A stretch of 64,000 nucleotides of DNA from Pagrus major (lineage: Eukaryota > Chordata > Actinopteri > Spariformes > Sparidae). Of the stretch, positions 1 through 12,640 are shown piece by piece (position 1 is the stretch's first letter; each line of letters starts with the position of its first letter). The DNA is taken from positions 15,704,110 to 15,768,109 of the forward strand of contig NC_133216.1 in assembly GCF_040436345.1 (NCBI RefSeq), written 5' to 3'. A program made the position numbers and the translations under genes. A model generated the notes under the pieces. It ran no database searches and was not told the DNA's origin. It saw only the letters and a list, made by a program, of their open reading frames with translations.

Positions 1-1017
1 ATCAACATTATAAAGCTTTACTGTCTCCTTTTGCAAATACACACACACACACACGCTGCCCAGGAAAATATCATCTTATTTACAATAACCTGACACTCCA
101 CTGTGCTGAAAACAGTATTAGATTCTTGATGACAAATAAAGAGAGTGAGGAAGGGAGGTAGAGAATGGCGGGAATGTTGGGATGGGGGTTTCTTGGGAAG
201 CTGCATTTTTTAGTATGCATGTTGATCCTGTTAGGCTGAAATGCAATAACAGATTCGTAGGTCCGCTCCACAGGAGGAAAGACCCTCGCAACTCTCTCTG
301 ACTACCTTCTATTTATCATCTGCACATAGACTGTCGCTGGAAAGAATATATTGCTTTAAAAAGTCGCTGCCGTAATAGCACTGATCTAATTTCCATAAAT
401 TTTCATCTGGAATTTGATATTTTCTTCATCGGCGAACAACATAAACTATTTAAAGAGGATGCTGGTGTGGCAAACTTTTCCTCCCGTCCTTAAATTTGCT
501 TTTGGATATTCCTTCATGATGGATACCTCAGCAGGAGTCGGCGTAGGAGGGATTCACATATCGGGCAGCTAGAAAGCACGCACACACCACAGATGGAGTA
601 TGGTTCATCACAACATCCACGACCCGGCATGTTCCATTCATAAATCATTTACTTTCACTGTCAGGTCTAACTCTTTTCAAAGACTAACCTGTTTATTTAT
701 TAAATGGTACTGATGAATCCACAGTCTGCCTCTCAAGTGCTGAAGTCAACTGTTTGACTGACTTAACCTGTTGTTTCATGTCCGTAATATCAAACACATA
801 CATACATATTGCAGTAGATGGACATAACACGAGAATTTAATTGACCAGATTGATGTACTGCATGTATTGACACCTCCTAAACATACGGCGTTTCTCCTTT
901 TCAAATCATCCTACCTAAATGAAAATATAGGCCTTTTTTGCCCTATATGAGTGTTATCTGATCTGACATCCATCTTGACGAGAAAACAGATTATTTTATT
1001 TATGAGGGCTGCTCTTG
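1..1017. other. Gene-free stretch
   Basis: Contains only a short (AC)n tract at 39-54. No gene, RNA or recognisable repeat is seen. Confidence 0.5.
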
Positions 1018-1245
1018 TAAAGGTCCATTGTGTAGGATTTAGAGGGATCTATCGGCAGAAATTAAATTTACCCTAAAATAACATAATATAACACAATATT
1101 CATAATGAACCATTGTGTTTTCGTTACCTTAGAATGAGCCTTTTATTTCTACAAAGGCAGCAAGTCCTCTCCATCATGTTGCACCTATGTTGCTACAGTA
1201 GCCCAGAATAGAGGAGCATTTTAGCGTCTTTTAGCTAATTATTTT
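1018..1245 (+). repeat. Dispersed teleost repeat (AGGTCCATTGTGTAGGATTTA family)
   Basis: The start AAAGGTCCATTGTGTAGGATT and the internal GTGTTTTCGTTACCTTAGAATGAGCC and ACAGTAGCCCAGAA segments are ones I recognise from memory as a high-copy fish element. The right terminus is not found, so this copy seems truncated. Confidence 0.6.
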
Positions 1246-1299
1246 TATTTAGTTTTTTGGTTGTTTTTCTGTCCTGTTTTTGTTCACTCCCCCCCCCAT

Positions 1300-1700
1300 C
1301 AACCATATTTTGCAAAGGCCTGACCCGCCTTACCCTGCTTCTGATTGGCTTACCTTGATATTCTTACCCTAACCCTAACCAGTCTTACCCCTCATGCTTA
1401 AACCTAACCAACGCAACCAACAAGGGCGAGAAGTGCTAGCCACTGGGGGGGAAAATGCTTACAATACCTGTCCAGCAGTAAAACAACAGGCAAAGTTAGC
1501 AACTAGTTGGTGAACACTGTGGAAGATTTAGCAGCCAAAGATTTATATTTCTGTGCTACAAACAAAACGGACAATGGGTTCCTCAAGTGGCCAGAAACAT
1601 GACTCCAAATGAATGCTACGGTTGCTCTTTGTTTGATATGTAACTAAGGCCATAGTATGTCACATGTGCACAGGTTTGTGATGTTTAGCTTGTTGTGGAG
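1300..1700 (+). repeat. Second dispersed repeat fragment
   Basis: The stretch from GTTAGCAACTAGTTGGTGAAC through GATTTAGCAGCCAAAGA to CCAAATGAATGCTACGG resembles a common percomorph repeat containing 'GTTAGC..CTAGT.GGTGAACA' and 'ATTTAGCAGC.AAAGA'. The sequence before it (1361-1375) has a short CCCTAA-like motif that is part of ordinary unique or repeat DNA. Confidence 0.45.
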
Positions 1701-2490
1701 TTCTGTTGCAAGCGAGCTAGCCATTAAATAAATATATATCCATGTTGTTATTTAACCTCTTGGCTAAAGTTGGAAAAATTGTGGTCATGTTAAAAAAAAA
1801 AATAATGTTGACTCAACCATCCACCCACAACCTCCTCTCTGATGTTTTGCAGCAGTATAACAACTCCACACTGTCCATACCTTTGCTTTTGAGTGAGGAC
1901 AGTCATTATTCACATGACCATAAGTGGTCACGTATCAGAAAAATATAAATATACAGTAGATTGTGTAAAATGTTTGAACAACCAGGCGTTGCTGTCACTC
2001 TGGCGAGGACTTCTTCTTTTATGTTAAATCTGTTTACAGTGTCTGCATGCAGTGCACATGATTCCTCTCTATCATGTGTCTGATGAATAATGATGGTGCA
2101 TAATAAGCATAAATAGTGTGATGAGAATAAGATCTACATAGTCACACATTAGATTGATGTTCTTCAACAACAAGCACACTAAACGTGACTGGTTAGATGT
2201 TGATAGTAAAAGCCAGCAGGCCCAGTATGAAGAAGGTGGAAAACAGTGCAGCAGGAGTGTATTGTATCACCATCAAAGACATCAGTCCCTGAGAATGTCA
2301 TTATCTCTCTACAAGCATCTATGTCCAGATGGCCCTCAACCTGCTGCTGCCATCACCAACAACAACAGGCTCTGTTCGTGTGCGGAGATACTCAAACGGG
2401 TACGGGTTTGTGTATGCATTATAGTTAATTCAAACAAATCCACCCAATCCCACTATAGAGATACTGTCTGTCAATGAGGCCGAGTAGCCA
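1700..2490. other. Gene-free stretch
   Basis: Moderately AT-rich sequence with short chance open frames only. No feature is supported. Confidence 0.5.
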
Positions 2491-2494
2491 ACAA

Positions 2495-2800
2495 GCCGTG
2501 GCCTGCTGCTGAAGACTTTGACCAGCACTGAGAGAAGGTGAAGGGACCACGTTGCACCCAGTTTGGCATCTTCACACTCGGGTGTCAGGTTTGAAATTAA
2601 TTTTAGGATTTTAATGCAAACTTTCAAGGGTCATCAAGGCCCGGCTCCTGGCTACCTCTCTGACATTTTAACCCCCTTTCGAGCCAGAGCTCAGCTATAG
2701 ATCCTCAGGCATGGCTCTCTTGGCTGCTCCTGATTCAAGGCCAAGGACAAAAGGTGAGCAGGGTTTCAGTGTGAGACCTTCTCAACTCTAATAAACATGC
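2495..2800 (+). pseudogene. Decayed non-LTR retrotransposon ORF2 C-terminal remnant
   Basis: Forward translation from about 2550 gives H-V-A-P-S-L-A-S, then RFEINFRILMQTFKG, then PAPGYLSDILTPFRA, matching the conserved tail of fish LINE ORF2 proteins (consensus style 'HITP.LASLHWLPV.FRI.FKILLL.FKAL...APSYLSDLL.PY'). In-frame stops follow at about 2698 and 2731. The LHWLPV motif is damaged to SSHSG. It is a dead fragment with no intact enzyme region. Confidence 0.7.
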
Positions 2801-3580
2801 AAAATTTAGGCTGGTTAAATCAGCATCAGGCATTATATCACTTCTAAAAAGTCAATTTTAAAAACATGTTGCTTAATAATTTGTTCTGCATTATTCTTTA
2901 CTCATTTTCCTTTTCATCACTGCAGCTTTTCTGTTTCTTTAAACTGCTTATTTGTTAAAAATGTTCAGACAATTTTACTTGAACTCTGCTCTGCTCTGAG
3001 AGGGAGTGTCTGACTACTTTGGAGCACAGATCATTCTTTTACTTTCAACACAGGCTTATATTTCATAATTTCTCTGACTTTCCCTTTCTCTCTTCATTTT
3101 TGTCCTTGATGTGGTTTATGAGCAATAACAGAGCAGGATGTGGTTACCTGGCCGAGGAAGAAAGTTGTTGACTCATTTAGTAGTGCAGGCCAAAACACTG
3201 TGAGGAGAAATACTGGTGAGCAGGTGAGCATTTTCTAGTGGCACTTTTGGCTGCAGCAGCTCAAACCATGAAGCGTTACTTTGCATTTTCCATTTCCAGT
3301 TTAAACGCGCCAAGTGGTGCCCAAGATCGACCATCTCCAGAGTTGTCAGATGGGTTTTGTCATCATTCAAGGACTTCCTCTTTAGATCTATTTCATCATC
3401 CCCTCGCCGTTCTAAGCACTAAGCGGTAAGTGCCAAGCAAAATCATAACAACAGCATGATAATCCGTGACGATACAGAGCTGGCTACCAACAACCGTTGC
3501 ACAGTGCAATAGCAAACAGCGTTAAACACAGTGAGTCAAGCCGGGCTAGCACATGAAAGGGGCTATACATAATGCAGAAC
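2800..3580. other. Gene-free stretch
   Basis: No repeat, gene or motif cluster that I can support. Confidence 0.5.
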
Positions 3581-3717
3581 AAATACTTGATTTGGACTTA
3601 CTTGATTATTTGATTGAGACTTGATTCAATGTTTACTTGACTTAATGAGTAAAAGTATAAACGATTGATGATCTTGTAAAGTCCCGAATCAGCGTTAAGG
3701 TTTGAGCTTTAAAAGTC

Positions 3718-3833
3718 GATTGTTGAGTCTCATTCCCAAATTGTCAAATACTGACACTTTGGGTTAGTAAGTCGGTCTGGCTGTCAACCTAAAGCATCAT
3801 TATTTCACCAGTTGGGAATGAGACTCAACAGTC
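3718..3833. repeat. Foldback (inverted) repeat, copy 1
   Basis: Left arm 3718-3765 and right arm 3786-3833 are imperfect reverse complements of about 48 bases around a 20-base loop. The outer part reads TTGTTGAGTCTCATTCCC and the inner part GTCAAATACTGACACTTTGGG. The same core recurs in shox2 intron 4. Confidence 0.8.
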
Positions 3834-3849
3834 ATCCATCTTACAAATC

Positions 3850-4640
3850 GGACCTTTAAGAACCTCATTGAGACTTGCATCCTGACTGGTACTTCCCCTT
3901 AAAGACTTTAAAACAGCTCTGACAACACAGTCGGTAACAGACAGGCAGTAGACGGTACACAAGTTAGAGTAAAGGCAGTAGGTGATGAACAAGACGCTGC
4001 GTGACACCATGTGTTACTTTGGTGGACTTCTGTGGGTGAGGTGAAGGTGAGACATTGGGAGAAGTAAGGGTGAGGAAGCAGGCATAGAGACGACTGAAGG
4101 GCCTGACTGAGACAGGGGTGGGAGGGGGGAGATTCAGGCAGCAGGTGAGTGTGTGCCACCAGGGGGATTCATCTGTCCTGGGTTCAGACAGGGCCTCATT
4201 AGTGAGCAGTGAATTACACTCCAGACACGTCTTTATGTAGACTAATCATATTACAGCTAGCGCGTTCAGCTTCACCCCAAGGGGAGACAGGGAGAGGAGG
4301 GGAGGGGGGAGAGGCGGCGGCGGCGGCGGTGGAGGTTGGAGAACTTTACAATCTGATTTGTCCGGGAGAACTCAATGTAATCTAGCACCTCCGACTGACA
4401 CCGTTTTATCTATCTGTCCATCTATCTGGCTGCATGCGTCACATGACTCCACCCCTGTTCGCCGGCTCGCTCCCTCTCTACCTCTTCAGCGCACATCCAC
4501 CCCGCAAACTCTTCCTCATCCCTTCCTCTCTCGCTTGTTTTCTCTACCCACCCCTCCACCCTCCACCTCTATCTTTCTCCCAGCTCTCTCACCCACCCAC
4601 ACTCTCCCTCCAAGCCAGTGAATCCCTGCCCCCACGTTGT
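3850..4640. other. Gene-free, partly GC- and pyrimidine-rich stretch
   Basis: Contains a short (CGG)n tract (about 4313-4330) and a C/T-rich segment 4480-4620. Chance open frames only. Confidence 0.5.
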
Positions 4641-4870
4641 CAGTTCTGACAAGCTGCTTTAATGGGCGATGTGGCGCGTGCCTCTGACCACTGAGCACAG
4701 TCATTAACCTTCACTGGCATAATTGAATTCAAGGTTGATTGCTCGTGACCCTCCCCCCTGCCGAGGTCCCTCTCAATGTACATATTCATTACAGGGCCCC
4801 GGCTCTAAATGGATTGCACAGGGAAAGCTGTAGCAATCATCTAGGCCGCTCGGCGGGGGCAGCGGCACGC
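4640..4870. promoter_or_regulatory. Candidate conserved enhancer in the shox2 desert
   Basis: Non-repetitive island between low-complexity flanks, with CATTAACCTTCACTGGC, CATAATTGAATTC, TACATATTCATTACAGGG and CTCTAAATGGATTGCAC, followed by a CpG-rich border (4845-4900). The style resembles deeply conserved developmental enhancers; conservation was not tested. Confidence 0.4.
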
Positions 4871-4879
4871 TGCTCGGGG

Positions 4880-5760
4880 GCCGCGAGGGGACCGTGGACG
4901 GAGCGACGGGAGGTGGGGAAAAAAGGGGAGGGGCACTAATTGCATGCTAGAGGAAGAGGATCAGATTATGAAAAGAGTGAGAGAATGAAGATGGATCCCC
5001 GTGACACTGTCAAATTAAGGGCAAGCCTTGTAAGGCGGCGCGCCACTGAAATGTACAGTGGCACCCGCTACACCGGAGGAAGAGGGGAGATTGGGGGAGG
5101 AGATGGAGATGGAGGGAGGAAAGAGGGAGGCAAAAGATGAGAGAGAGGCCATCGAGGCTAAGAGAGAATTGAATGTAGAAGAATGAAGTAATATAGACAC
5201 ACACACACACATACTGCCAGTGTGGACGCACACACGCCCAGGCTGGTTTCCGTGTGAAGGGGAGCATATATCACATCACCCCAACACCACCATTACTCCC
5301 CCCAAACACCACCACCGCCACCACCCACCCCAAGCCAGCAGGTCTCTAACTCTCCCCTCTCTAATAGCTGTCAGATTACTATCAGCCAAACAAGACATCC
5401 AGCCTCGCCTCCTCCCCTTCTCTCCCTCCCTCCCTCCCTCCCTCCCCTCGCCCCCACCCACTACGCTGCCATCTTCCACATTACCCTCCGGTCCTCCTCT
5501 TTCTCAGCTGTTGGTTTCCCTTTTCACTAACACAACCTACACCTCCTGCGTTCCTCCACCCTGTGGTACCCATCACCTCCTCCTGCTTGGCTACACCTCC
5601 ACTAGCTTCCCCTACAGGTGATCTACCTCAAGCTGTGAGGAGCTTTAAAGAGCTAAAAATGGGACTAGAGGGTGAGAGAGGAATGTTGTTTCATCTTAAT
5701 AATGCTGCTATTTGAAACACCAGTTTAGAATTTGTTGTTGTACCACTTTTTCTAATTAGG
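4880..5760. repeat. Low-complexity stretch
   Basis: Purine-rich 5070-5140, (AC)n at 5197-5212, ACC-rich 5280-5335 and (CCCT)n at about 5424-5446. These generate long but meaningless open frames. Confidence 0.75.
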
Positions 5761-5885
5761 CACCCTTTATAAAGGATTCATAATTTGTAGCTAATGGCCT
5801 CATTATCTGTTAATAAATCATTTACTAATACTTTAAAGATCATGTATAAGGGATTAATAAGAATTGCTTGTGGGTTGCTAGGTGG
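5760..5885 (+). repeat. Dispersed teleost repeat fragment (TTTATAAAGGATTCATAA type)
   Basis: CCTTTATAAAGGATTCATAA, AATAAATCATTTACTAATACT and AAGGGATTAATAAGAATT are segments of a common fish repeat family. A related end fragment (TTAGTAAATGATTCATTA, GTTGATAAAGTGTAAC) lies at about 7008-7050 and may be its opposite terminus. Confidence 0.55.
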
Positions 5886-5964
5886 CGAAAAATGTCTCTG
5901 GCCTTTGTGTCAGTACTGTGTTATTAGATAGACTTATTAAGTCAATAATAAAGGGCCAGTGTTT

Positions 5965-6840
5965 AGCCATACTAATGGCGAGTCGGTCAGTCCACCACTT
6001 TGGGCCAGACTGAAATATCTCAGCAACTATTACATGGATTACTATGGATGTTGGTACAGGCATTCATGATTCCCAGAGGATGAATCCTTGTGACTTTCGT
6101 GATCCTCTGACTTTTCCTCTGGCGCCACCACCAAATCAAAGTATTCACTTATTTGGTGAAACATCCACGGGATGGATTACCACAAAATTGTGTAAATTTT
6201 TCTCCGCGTCACCATGGAGATTTTGACTAAAATTGGTTGGAGTGCTGTGACATTTGCTACAGATATTCCCTAGAAGATGAATTTAATAACTTTTCATCTG
6301 GCATCATGTCAAAATCTTTACTTGTACAAAAATTCTGCTTTCATGGTGGGCGATCTGACTGATTGTGATCAATCTTGAAGGAATCCACAATCTCCTTTTC
6401 AGGTGAATTATTGGGATCGCATTTTTTAATGTCCTCTTACTTCTGTTTCCAAACTGAGACCTCATTAACTACCAGATCCGCGCTACGTAAACATACCAAT
6501 AGAGTGATGTAGCCAAATAGATAGCTATGTTGAGTAGATTAATTACTTCATGTGGCTAGCAGCTAGCTAGCAGTATGGCAGATGTGGAGCTTGTGCCAAA
6601 TAAACCTCTTTAATGCAGTATTTTGTTTTAATGGAGCAAATGGAAAAATTTATATATATACTGTATATCTGTATAAATACGGACAAAGCTAATGACATAT
6701 CCGTCAGCCTCAGCTGAACCGTCACAGCATGCTTAACTAAGATTACTAAGGATAACGTGATAAACATCCCTGCTAAACAAGAGCATGTTAGTATCTTCAC
6801 AATAAACATGTTAGCAGTTATCTCAAAGATGCTAGTGTGA
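5965..6840 (+). repeat. Dispersed teleost repeat ('CCACTTTGG.CCAGACTGAAATATCTCA' family)
   Basis: GTCCACCACTTTGGGCCAGA, GAAATATCTCAGCAACTATT, TTGGTACAGGCATTCATGAT and CAGAGGATGAATCCT form the diagnostic first part. CATATCCGTCAGCCTCAGCTG and AACATCCCTGCTAAACAAGAG form the later part (6690-6790). The middle is diverged, with a short TATATA tract. Recognised from memory as high copy in percomorphs. Confidence 0.7.
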
Positions 6841-7850
6841 TTTTATTGTTTTATCCTCTAGCCATTTTCAAAAAAGGTCAAGCAGTTTTCCTGGTGAGTT
6901 AAATAGCAGAACAGGCGGGAGGAGAATAATGACCAGTCAAAGGGATTTTCCACAGCCTGGCCAATCCAAATGTTGGCCGCATTATTGGCTAATAACCGAT
7001 CTAGAGCGCATTAGTAAATGATTCATTACCCGTTGATAAAGTGTAACTGTTCTTTATGTAAACAGTGAGGTCTGAGTTTGCCCTTTTGTTGGCCCTGTGC
7101 ACCGCTACTGTCGTCTGGCCGGAAACCCCTCCGCCCTTACAGACAGCCGGCAGTCCACAGAGAGTCATCCAACTGTCAGTGCTCTGTACTGTTCCAGCTT
7201 CACGTATGTCGGCAGTGTGTACGCACTGTGCGAGTGTGTGTGTGTGCGTACTCATGCACATGTGATCATCTTTTATCCCCCCTCATCATCACTAACAGGG
7301 TTTCCCAGGCTCTGGCCAGGAGAGTGTGGGTCACAGGGCAGGAATCAAACAGCAGAACAATGGAGAGCTTCCTCTACTTAACCTCCTAATGGGCTCTCAA
7401 TGGCTCCCCTGGCTCCCTCCAAACTATCAGCCACTGGATTCACTTACCTCACTACACCAACCAGGGTGCGTGTGGGGGGTCTGAGTGGTGTGGACGTGGC
7501 ACACTGCAAAGAAGGCGTGCGGATGTGTGTGTGTGAATGAGTGTAGGTGTGAGACAGAAATCCAGACCACAGACAGACAGACAGAAACACAGAGGAGGTC
7601 CAACTGTTTCTGATGAGCTATGTGTTTTTTTCGTGTAATGGCATGCAGGCGGCGGATGGGAGAGCTGGAAGTCTTACATTCTCACAGCCACCTACTCGTC
7701 AAGCTCGACCCGTGTTAGCCAACAAAACATGTTCTCAGGTGTGTGTCTGTACTGACGCGTGCCTCCACTGACCGATATAGATGTCAGCATATGTGAGTGC
7801 ACAAGACTTTAGCGTGGAGGCACTCAGCTGTGCCAGTTACACTTCAATAA
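6840..7850. other. Gene-free stretch
   Basis: Short GT microsatellites near 7232-7248 and 7523-7533. Nothing else is supported. Confidence 0.5.
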
Positions 7851-8060
7851 TTACTTTCAGCGTGTGCTCCATCCCTGAGAACCTCGCAGCCCCCAAATCT
7901 GCACAGACAAGTGGCCTCATTTATTTCCATGGAGGAAAATAATTTAGCAGTGTCGGGCGCTAACGAGCTAGAGCGGAGGGATTCCTAATTAGATTCACTT
8001 TGTTTGTGTCATTTTAATTACGTTGCGGTCCCCAGCAGTGGAGCCACCAGTGATCCTTCA
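7850..8060. promoter_or_regulatory. Candidate conserved enhancer
   Basis: Repeat-free, with CAATAATTACTTTCAGCG, CTCATTTATTTCCATGG, GAAAATAATTTAGCAG, TTCCTAATTAGATTCAC and TCATTTTAATTACG. Multiple TAAT cores occur in 200 bases of otherwise balanced composition. Confidence 0.45.
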
Positions 8061-9150
8061 GTCTCTTAGCGCTGCTGCCGTGCGTGCTACCGCACCGTGT
8101 CCCAGAAGAGCTTTACAAAAACTAACAAACTGAACTCCCCTTCCTGTCAACCAAAGCTATGACAGGCCGGGGTTTATGTTAATTTGTTGATTCTGGGCAT
8201 GTTTGGCTGCTGTGTCACTTTAATCTCCGAAAAGCACCACAAAGGTCACTGTCTTCTGATGCAAACAAATACACCCTCTCTAAACTTTTTTGGTGATGAA
8301 TCATTATTTATTGCCGTAAATGAAAGGCATGGGGGACAGCTTTTCCTGCCTGTGTAGTCTTAAGCGGTGTGTTTATGTTCTGCTTTTGAAGGGAAAGCTT
8401 CACTAAACCGAACCACTTTGAGGTTTCTTTTGAAGTATTCCCCTAAGACACGGTTGCTAATTATTTGGTGTTTCATGATGAATTCAGCTCAGTTCATTAG
8501 ACTGTTTTAACTGATGTTGCTGTCTTAGATCCTGTCTGCCTAGACGCACACACCGAACCATTTAGATAATTGAGTGATTAATTGATACCTAATGATCAGC
8601 ACAGACCTTATGTTCTACTTTCATTTCAAACTTGACAATTTATTATCAAGTTATTACGCGCAACTTGCGTGCGGCAGAAAGTGATGTGAAGTCAAGTGAG
8701 TTTTCTGCAGCCATTAGAGGGTGACGTGAGATGTTTCGCCTTATATCAGTATGTAAAAGCCTCAGATGTATGATGAGAAGAAACAATCAACTCAAAGTAA
8801 AAGCTGCCCAGAAAGAGGGAATTTAAGAGAACCAAAGAGATAAAGAAAGAAAGTACACGAGAGACAAAGAGAAACCCTTGAGGTGTTACGGCGTCCCATC
8901 AGTGGTGTTGTAAGCGATGGTTTCATCCCATCTGTCCCATGTTGTGTGATAGTGATCAGTCTTCAGGGACCCACCTCCACAGATGAGGTCAGCCTTTACC
9001 TGTCAATCACACTGCTCCGGGCCAAGGCCTGGTCTGCTGGGGTCACCTCAAGCCGGGAATCCCAAACCCCCAGACCTCCAAATTGCAAAGACTTTAGGAT
9101 GAAGAGTTTTTTTTTTTGTTTTTTTTTATGGACCCAGCTCTGCTTTGTGT
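8060..9150. other. Gene-free stretch
   Basis: No supported feature. T runs occur at 9108-9128. The sequence 8440-8660 is non-repetitive and may be partly conserved. Confidence 0.4.
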
Positions 9151-9320
9151 TAACCAACAAATTATTAAATGAACCTTTTAATTTGTCTTGGCTCGAGGAT
9201 ATTCCCCCGAGCAATGCGATTGGAATGACACACCTGTTTGTTGGCAGACAGTATCTGAAATCTGATCATCCAATCAAAACAATATTAACACATTGAAGTC
9301 TTGCATTCCTGAAATGGAAG
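9150..9320. promoter_or_regulatory. Weak candidate conserved element
   Basis: Repeat-free block with TTATTAAATGAACC, TTTTAATTTGTCTTGGC, GAGCAATGCGATTGGAATG and GATCATCCAATC. Weaker evidence than the other islands. Confidence 0.3.
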
Positions 9321-9826
9321 AGGTTATCATTTCAAAGTGTGTGCAGCTATTTTGTGAAATGCCTAATTGAAAGCACAGATTGTTCTGTCCTTTAAAAATA
9401 CGACTGTTTGAAAGTAAATGTGTGTTTTTTGGTAGTAGAGGTTTTTTAAATTCAAATTCAAACCTAACTTTTTATGATATAATTAGCATTATGAAAAGTA
9501 TGGTATTAGTAGGGTTATACTGACTCTGTACCACTGTAGCTGAGGATGAGAAAAATATTCATGACACAATTATAATGTTCCCATGACAGCCAATGTCAAA
9601 ACCAACCACACATGACAGTTTAATGCGTTGTTGAAACAGAAAGCTAAATGGTTTCTTTAATCTAGATAATTTGGCCTGCTTTGGCATGTTTATGACAGGT
9701 TATGTTGTCTTGGTTAATGTCAGGTTGTCATTACAAAGATATCTCAAACATTGCCAACTGTGCATTAAAACCGTCATAAAAATTCATAAAGACTCCTTCA
9801 TGCTCTTGACATGTGCCATGTCTGTA

Positions 9827-9901
9827 TGCTAAGGCTAAGCTAACTGCCTGCTGACTGTACCTGAGCTGTATTTTCCAAAATGTTGAACCGTTCCTTTAAA
9901 A
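9827..9901 (+). repeat. Terminal fragment of a TTAGC-rich teleost MITE
   Basis: CTAAGGCTAAGCTAACTGCC followed by TTTTCCAAAATGTTGAACCG and TTCCTTTAAA matches the right end of the element seen in fuller form at about 22590-23036. Confidence 0.65.
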
Positions 9902-12640
9902 CTTCAGTCATTTGGCTGTCAGTCTCTTGGACGTGACCCTCTGCTGCATGTGCGTGTGTGTGCCTGGATATCTGCGTGTGTCTACTAAAACTAACACAGC
10001 TGATGAGCTGTATAAACATCTGAGCTGATCCCAGATATCTTTTTGTCCAGGAACAACATTTGAATCTGCAGGACAATGCCTGCACAGAGGCTACACAGCT
10101 GTGTGTACACACACACCAAGGTCCATCGCTACAGGGTCATCATACTCAAAACACAGCGTACAGTCACCAGAAACACTTTACAACAGGAAGACAGTAGCTG
10201 CTCCACACCAGGGAAATGTTCATCTTCCTACTGTTTTTGGATTGACTTCTCATTTCGCCAACGTTGGTACAACCTTGTTCTTGTTGTTGTTCTTCCTCTT
10301 GACGAGACACAAGCAGTACTATGTTGTAACGTGCGTATGTCAGCACTGATTGCCATGCTGCATAATGTAAAGTCGCGATTGTAAAGCAGCCCATCTGTGA
10401 TTGTGAGTTCTGAGTCAAGAATAAAGATGCAAACTGTGGGTTAGATGTGCAAAGGCTGTATGTCTCTAATATGCTAGTGCAAAAAAACACACACACACAC
10501 ACACTGCTGTGATGGGCTGGCTGTCTTACAGTGTGGGCCATTTGGATTTACCGGAGGGAATTGTTTTTTTTCTCACTTGCCTGAGCAGATAGTCTAATCT
10601 GTCAGTGTTAACATAATGGAGATAACTGGAAGCACATATTTAAAGTCCATACCGGCAAAAAAGTTGGGCAAGAAGTGCATTTAGAGACCTACTCTAAATC
10701 CATTTGTGGGTTAAAGCTTCAAAAAGGCAATTTTGTCTTACGTGCAACCTTTTTGTTTGCATACATTTTAGGGTACATCCTTATTCTCGAATCTTTAAAG
10801 GCGTGTGACTAATTCAGCAACACATAGAGCCCATCATGAGTAATTCCATCACCAGAATTCAATAACTTTCATTTAAATAAATGCAGACTAGACTCATGTT
10901 TGAGGACACTATTGATTATGTTATAAGAGCTGGTATAAGTGAGGACCCGCTGAAGGCTTAATGATTCTTGTGAAGAACTCACCCTGGAAATTATGTGTTG
11001 GCTAAGATCTGATTAGCTTTCTGTGTGAAGAGCTGTTGGACATTTTAAATAAAATACACAGGCAGATACAACAATAACAGCTTATAAAAATGATTATGTG
11101 AACAAACAACACCACAGTGTGAGCAATGGTGCCCTATTTTAATCAAAACTTCACTGAGGAGAAAAGGCGTTGAAGAATCCAAATGTCTAAAAATCTGTCA
11201 TTTTGACGACTGTGATATTTGTATAATTAAAAAGGAGAGGGTATCGTCTAGCCCATATATGATATGACTCCTGCACTGATGAAATTATCTATCTTGAAAT
11301 AAATTAATATGTTTATCAGGTACAGAGGACAATTTAATAACTCACCTGTCAAAAGTACCAGATTATGTCTGGGGAAACTGGCAGCTGATAATTACCCACG
11401 ATTCATGCCAGAGGTTTGAATCTTTGCAACAGAAAATTGATGAAACACAATCTAAATTAGGTACAGTAATCCAGTCCAAGGTATGATGGGAAAAGGCCTA
11501 TGTAAGGTGGATAAATGAAAAAGATTCTTGGGTTAGATTTACATAACCATAAGAGCTCTTACAAGCTCAGTTTCATTCATTTGGCCGTCAATCTTAAGTT
11601 ACACAGTTACTCTCTTTATGTGATCCATTAGGAGCTGTTTTCTCTACACAGTGACCTCACACACACACACACACACACAGACATATGCTCCAATAGGACT
11701 GATAGGACTCTGTCTCATGTTCAAACCACCTGGATGTGGAAGTGCCGTCCGCTGTCCTCTCAGGCCACATGCTAAGTGCAGCCTCAGGTCTGTCTGACTG
11801 TCATCTCACTATCAGGTTAACGCTGCCTTGTCCTGATAGATCTCACTTAATGCATCCTGTGGTCATTTCTGGAGAAATAAATAGCTGCCCAAACCTACTC
11901 TTGCTGTCTCACATATTCAAACATGAGCAGGCACACACCAGGCGTGCGGTGACTCGGTGTGACATCACTCTTCCTGTCATTGCAGGCTGTTTGTTGACAG
12001 CATGTGAACTGGCTACTTACTCTAGTCTGAAAAGTAAATAATAGCATCACTTGGTTATGTTTGACCATTAACTTTTGGGCGCTAATATTTAGCTGATGCT
12101 GCATTCACATGGCAGAATGAAAAGGATGTGAAAAAACTCCCTCCTTTAGCCTTGCAATCACTCAAAAATCATGGAGCCCGGTAGAAAGGCCTGGCTCCGG
12201 TTCTTACCCTTTCCTGCATCTGCAGGGATGCGGTCGCAGGCAAAACAGTTGCCTTTGGATGCCGCAGAGAATCTCTCGCCCAGGTGTCATCCTATCAGTG
12301 GCACGTGGCAGAGGCGTCTGGTCGTCAGCCTCTCTTCCTTGGCTGAGCCCTGGCATTAAAATGGCTAAATCCCTGCAAGAGAAAAGGTAAGAGCAGCTAG
12401 CTTGTTTACATCCCCGCCGGTAGCGAGGTTAGTATGAGCGTTACTTGCCAGCTTGGAGGTTGATATTTCCAGTAGTTGAGAGGATTTTGGAAACAGTAAC
12501 ACGCAGATAGTGGAAGGGAGGAGAATGCCACCTCAAGAAGAAATCCACTGGCAGGCTTATACTGGCAGAATACGCATGGTGAGTCAGACTACATATTTGA
12601 AGCAGTAGAAAGAAAAAAGCTCCATATATTTGTAAACACT
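9902..12640. other. Gene-free stretch
   Basis: Contains (CA)n tracts at 10487-10504 and 11658-11679. The part 12110-12360 is more GC-balanced and non-repetitive and could hold a regulatory element. No exon is recognised. Confidence 0.4.

Noticed and set aside
1359..1385. CCCTAACCCTAACC resembling telomere repeats
   Set aside because: Only two to three imperfect units; too short for an interstitial telomere array and consistent with ordinary sequence.
5220..5621. 133-codon Pro/Ser-rich open frame
   Set aside because: Arises from C/T-rich low-complexity DNA; no family resemblance.
8883..9296. 137-codon open frame
   Set aside because: No recognisable domain, composition not coding-like, contains a T-run-encoded Phe stretch; judged chance.
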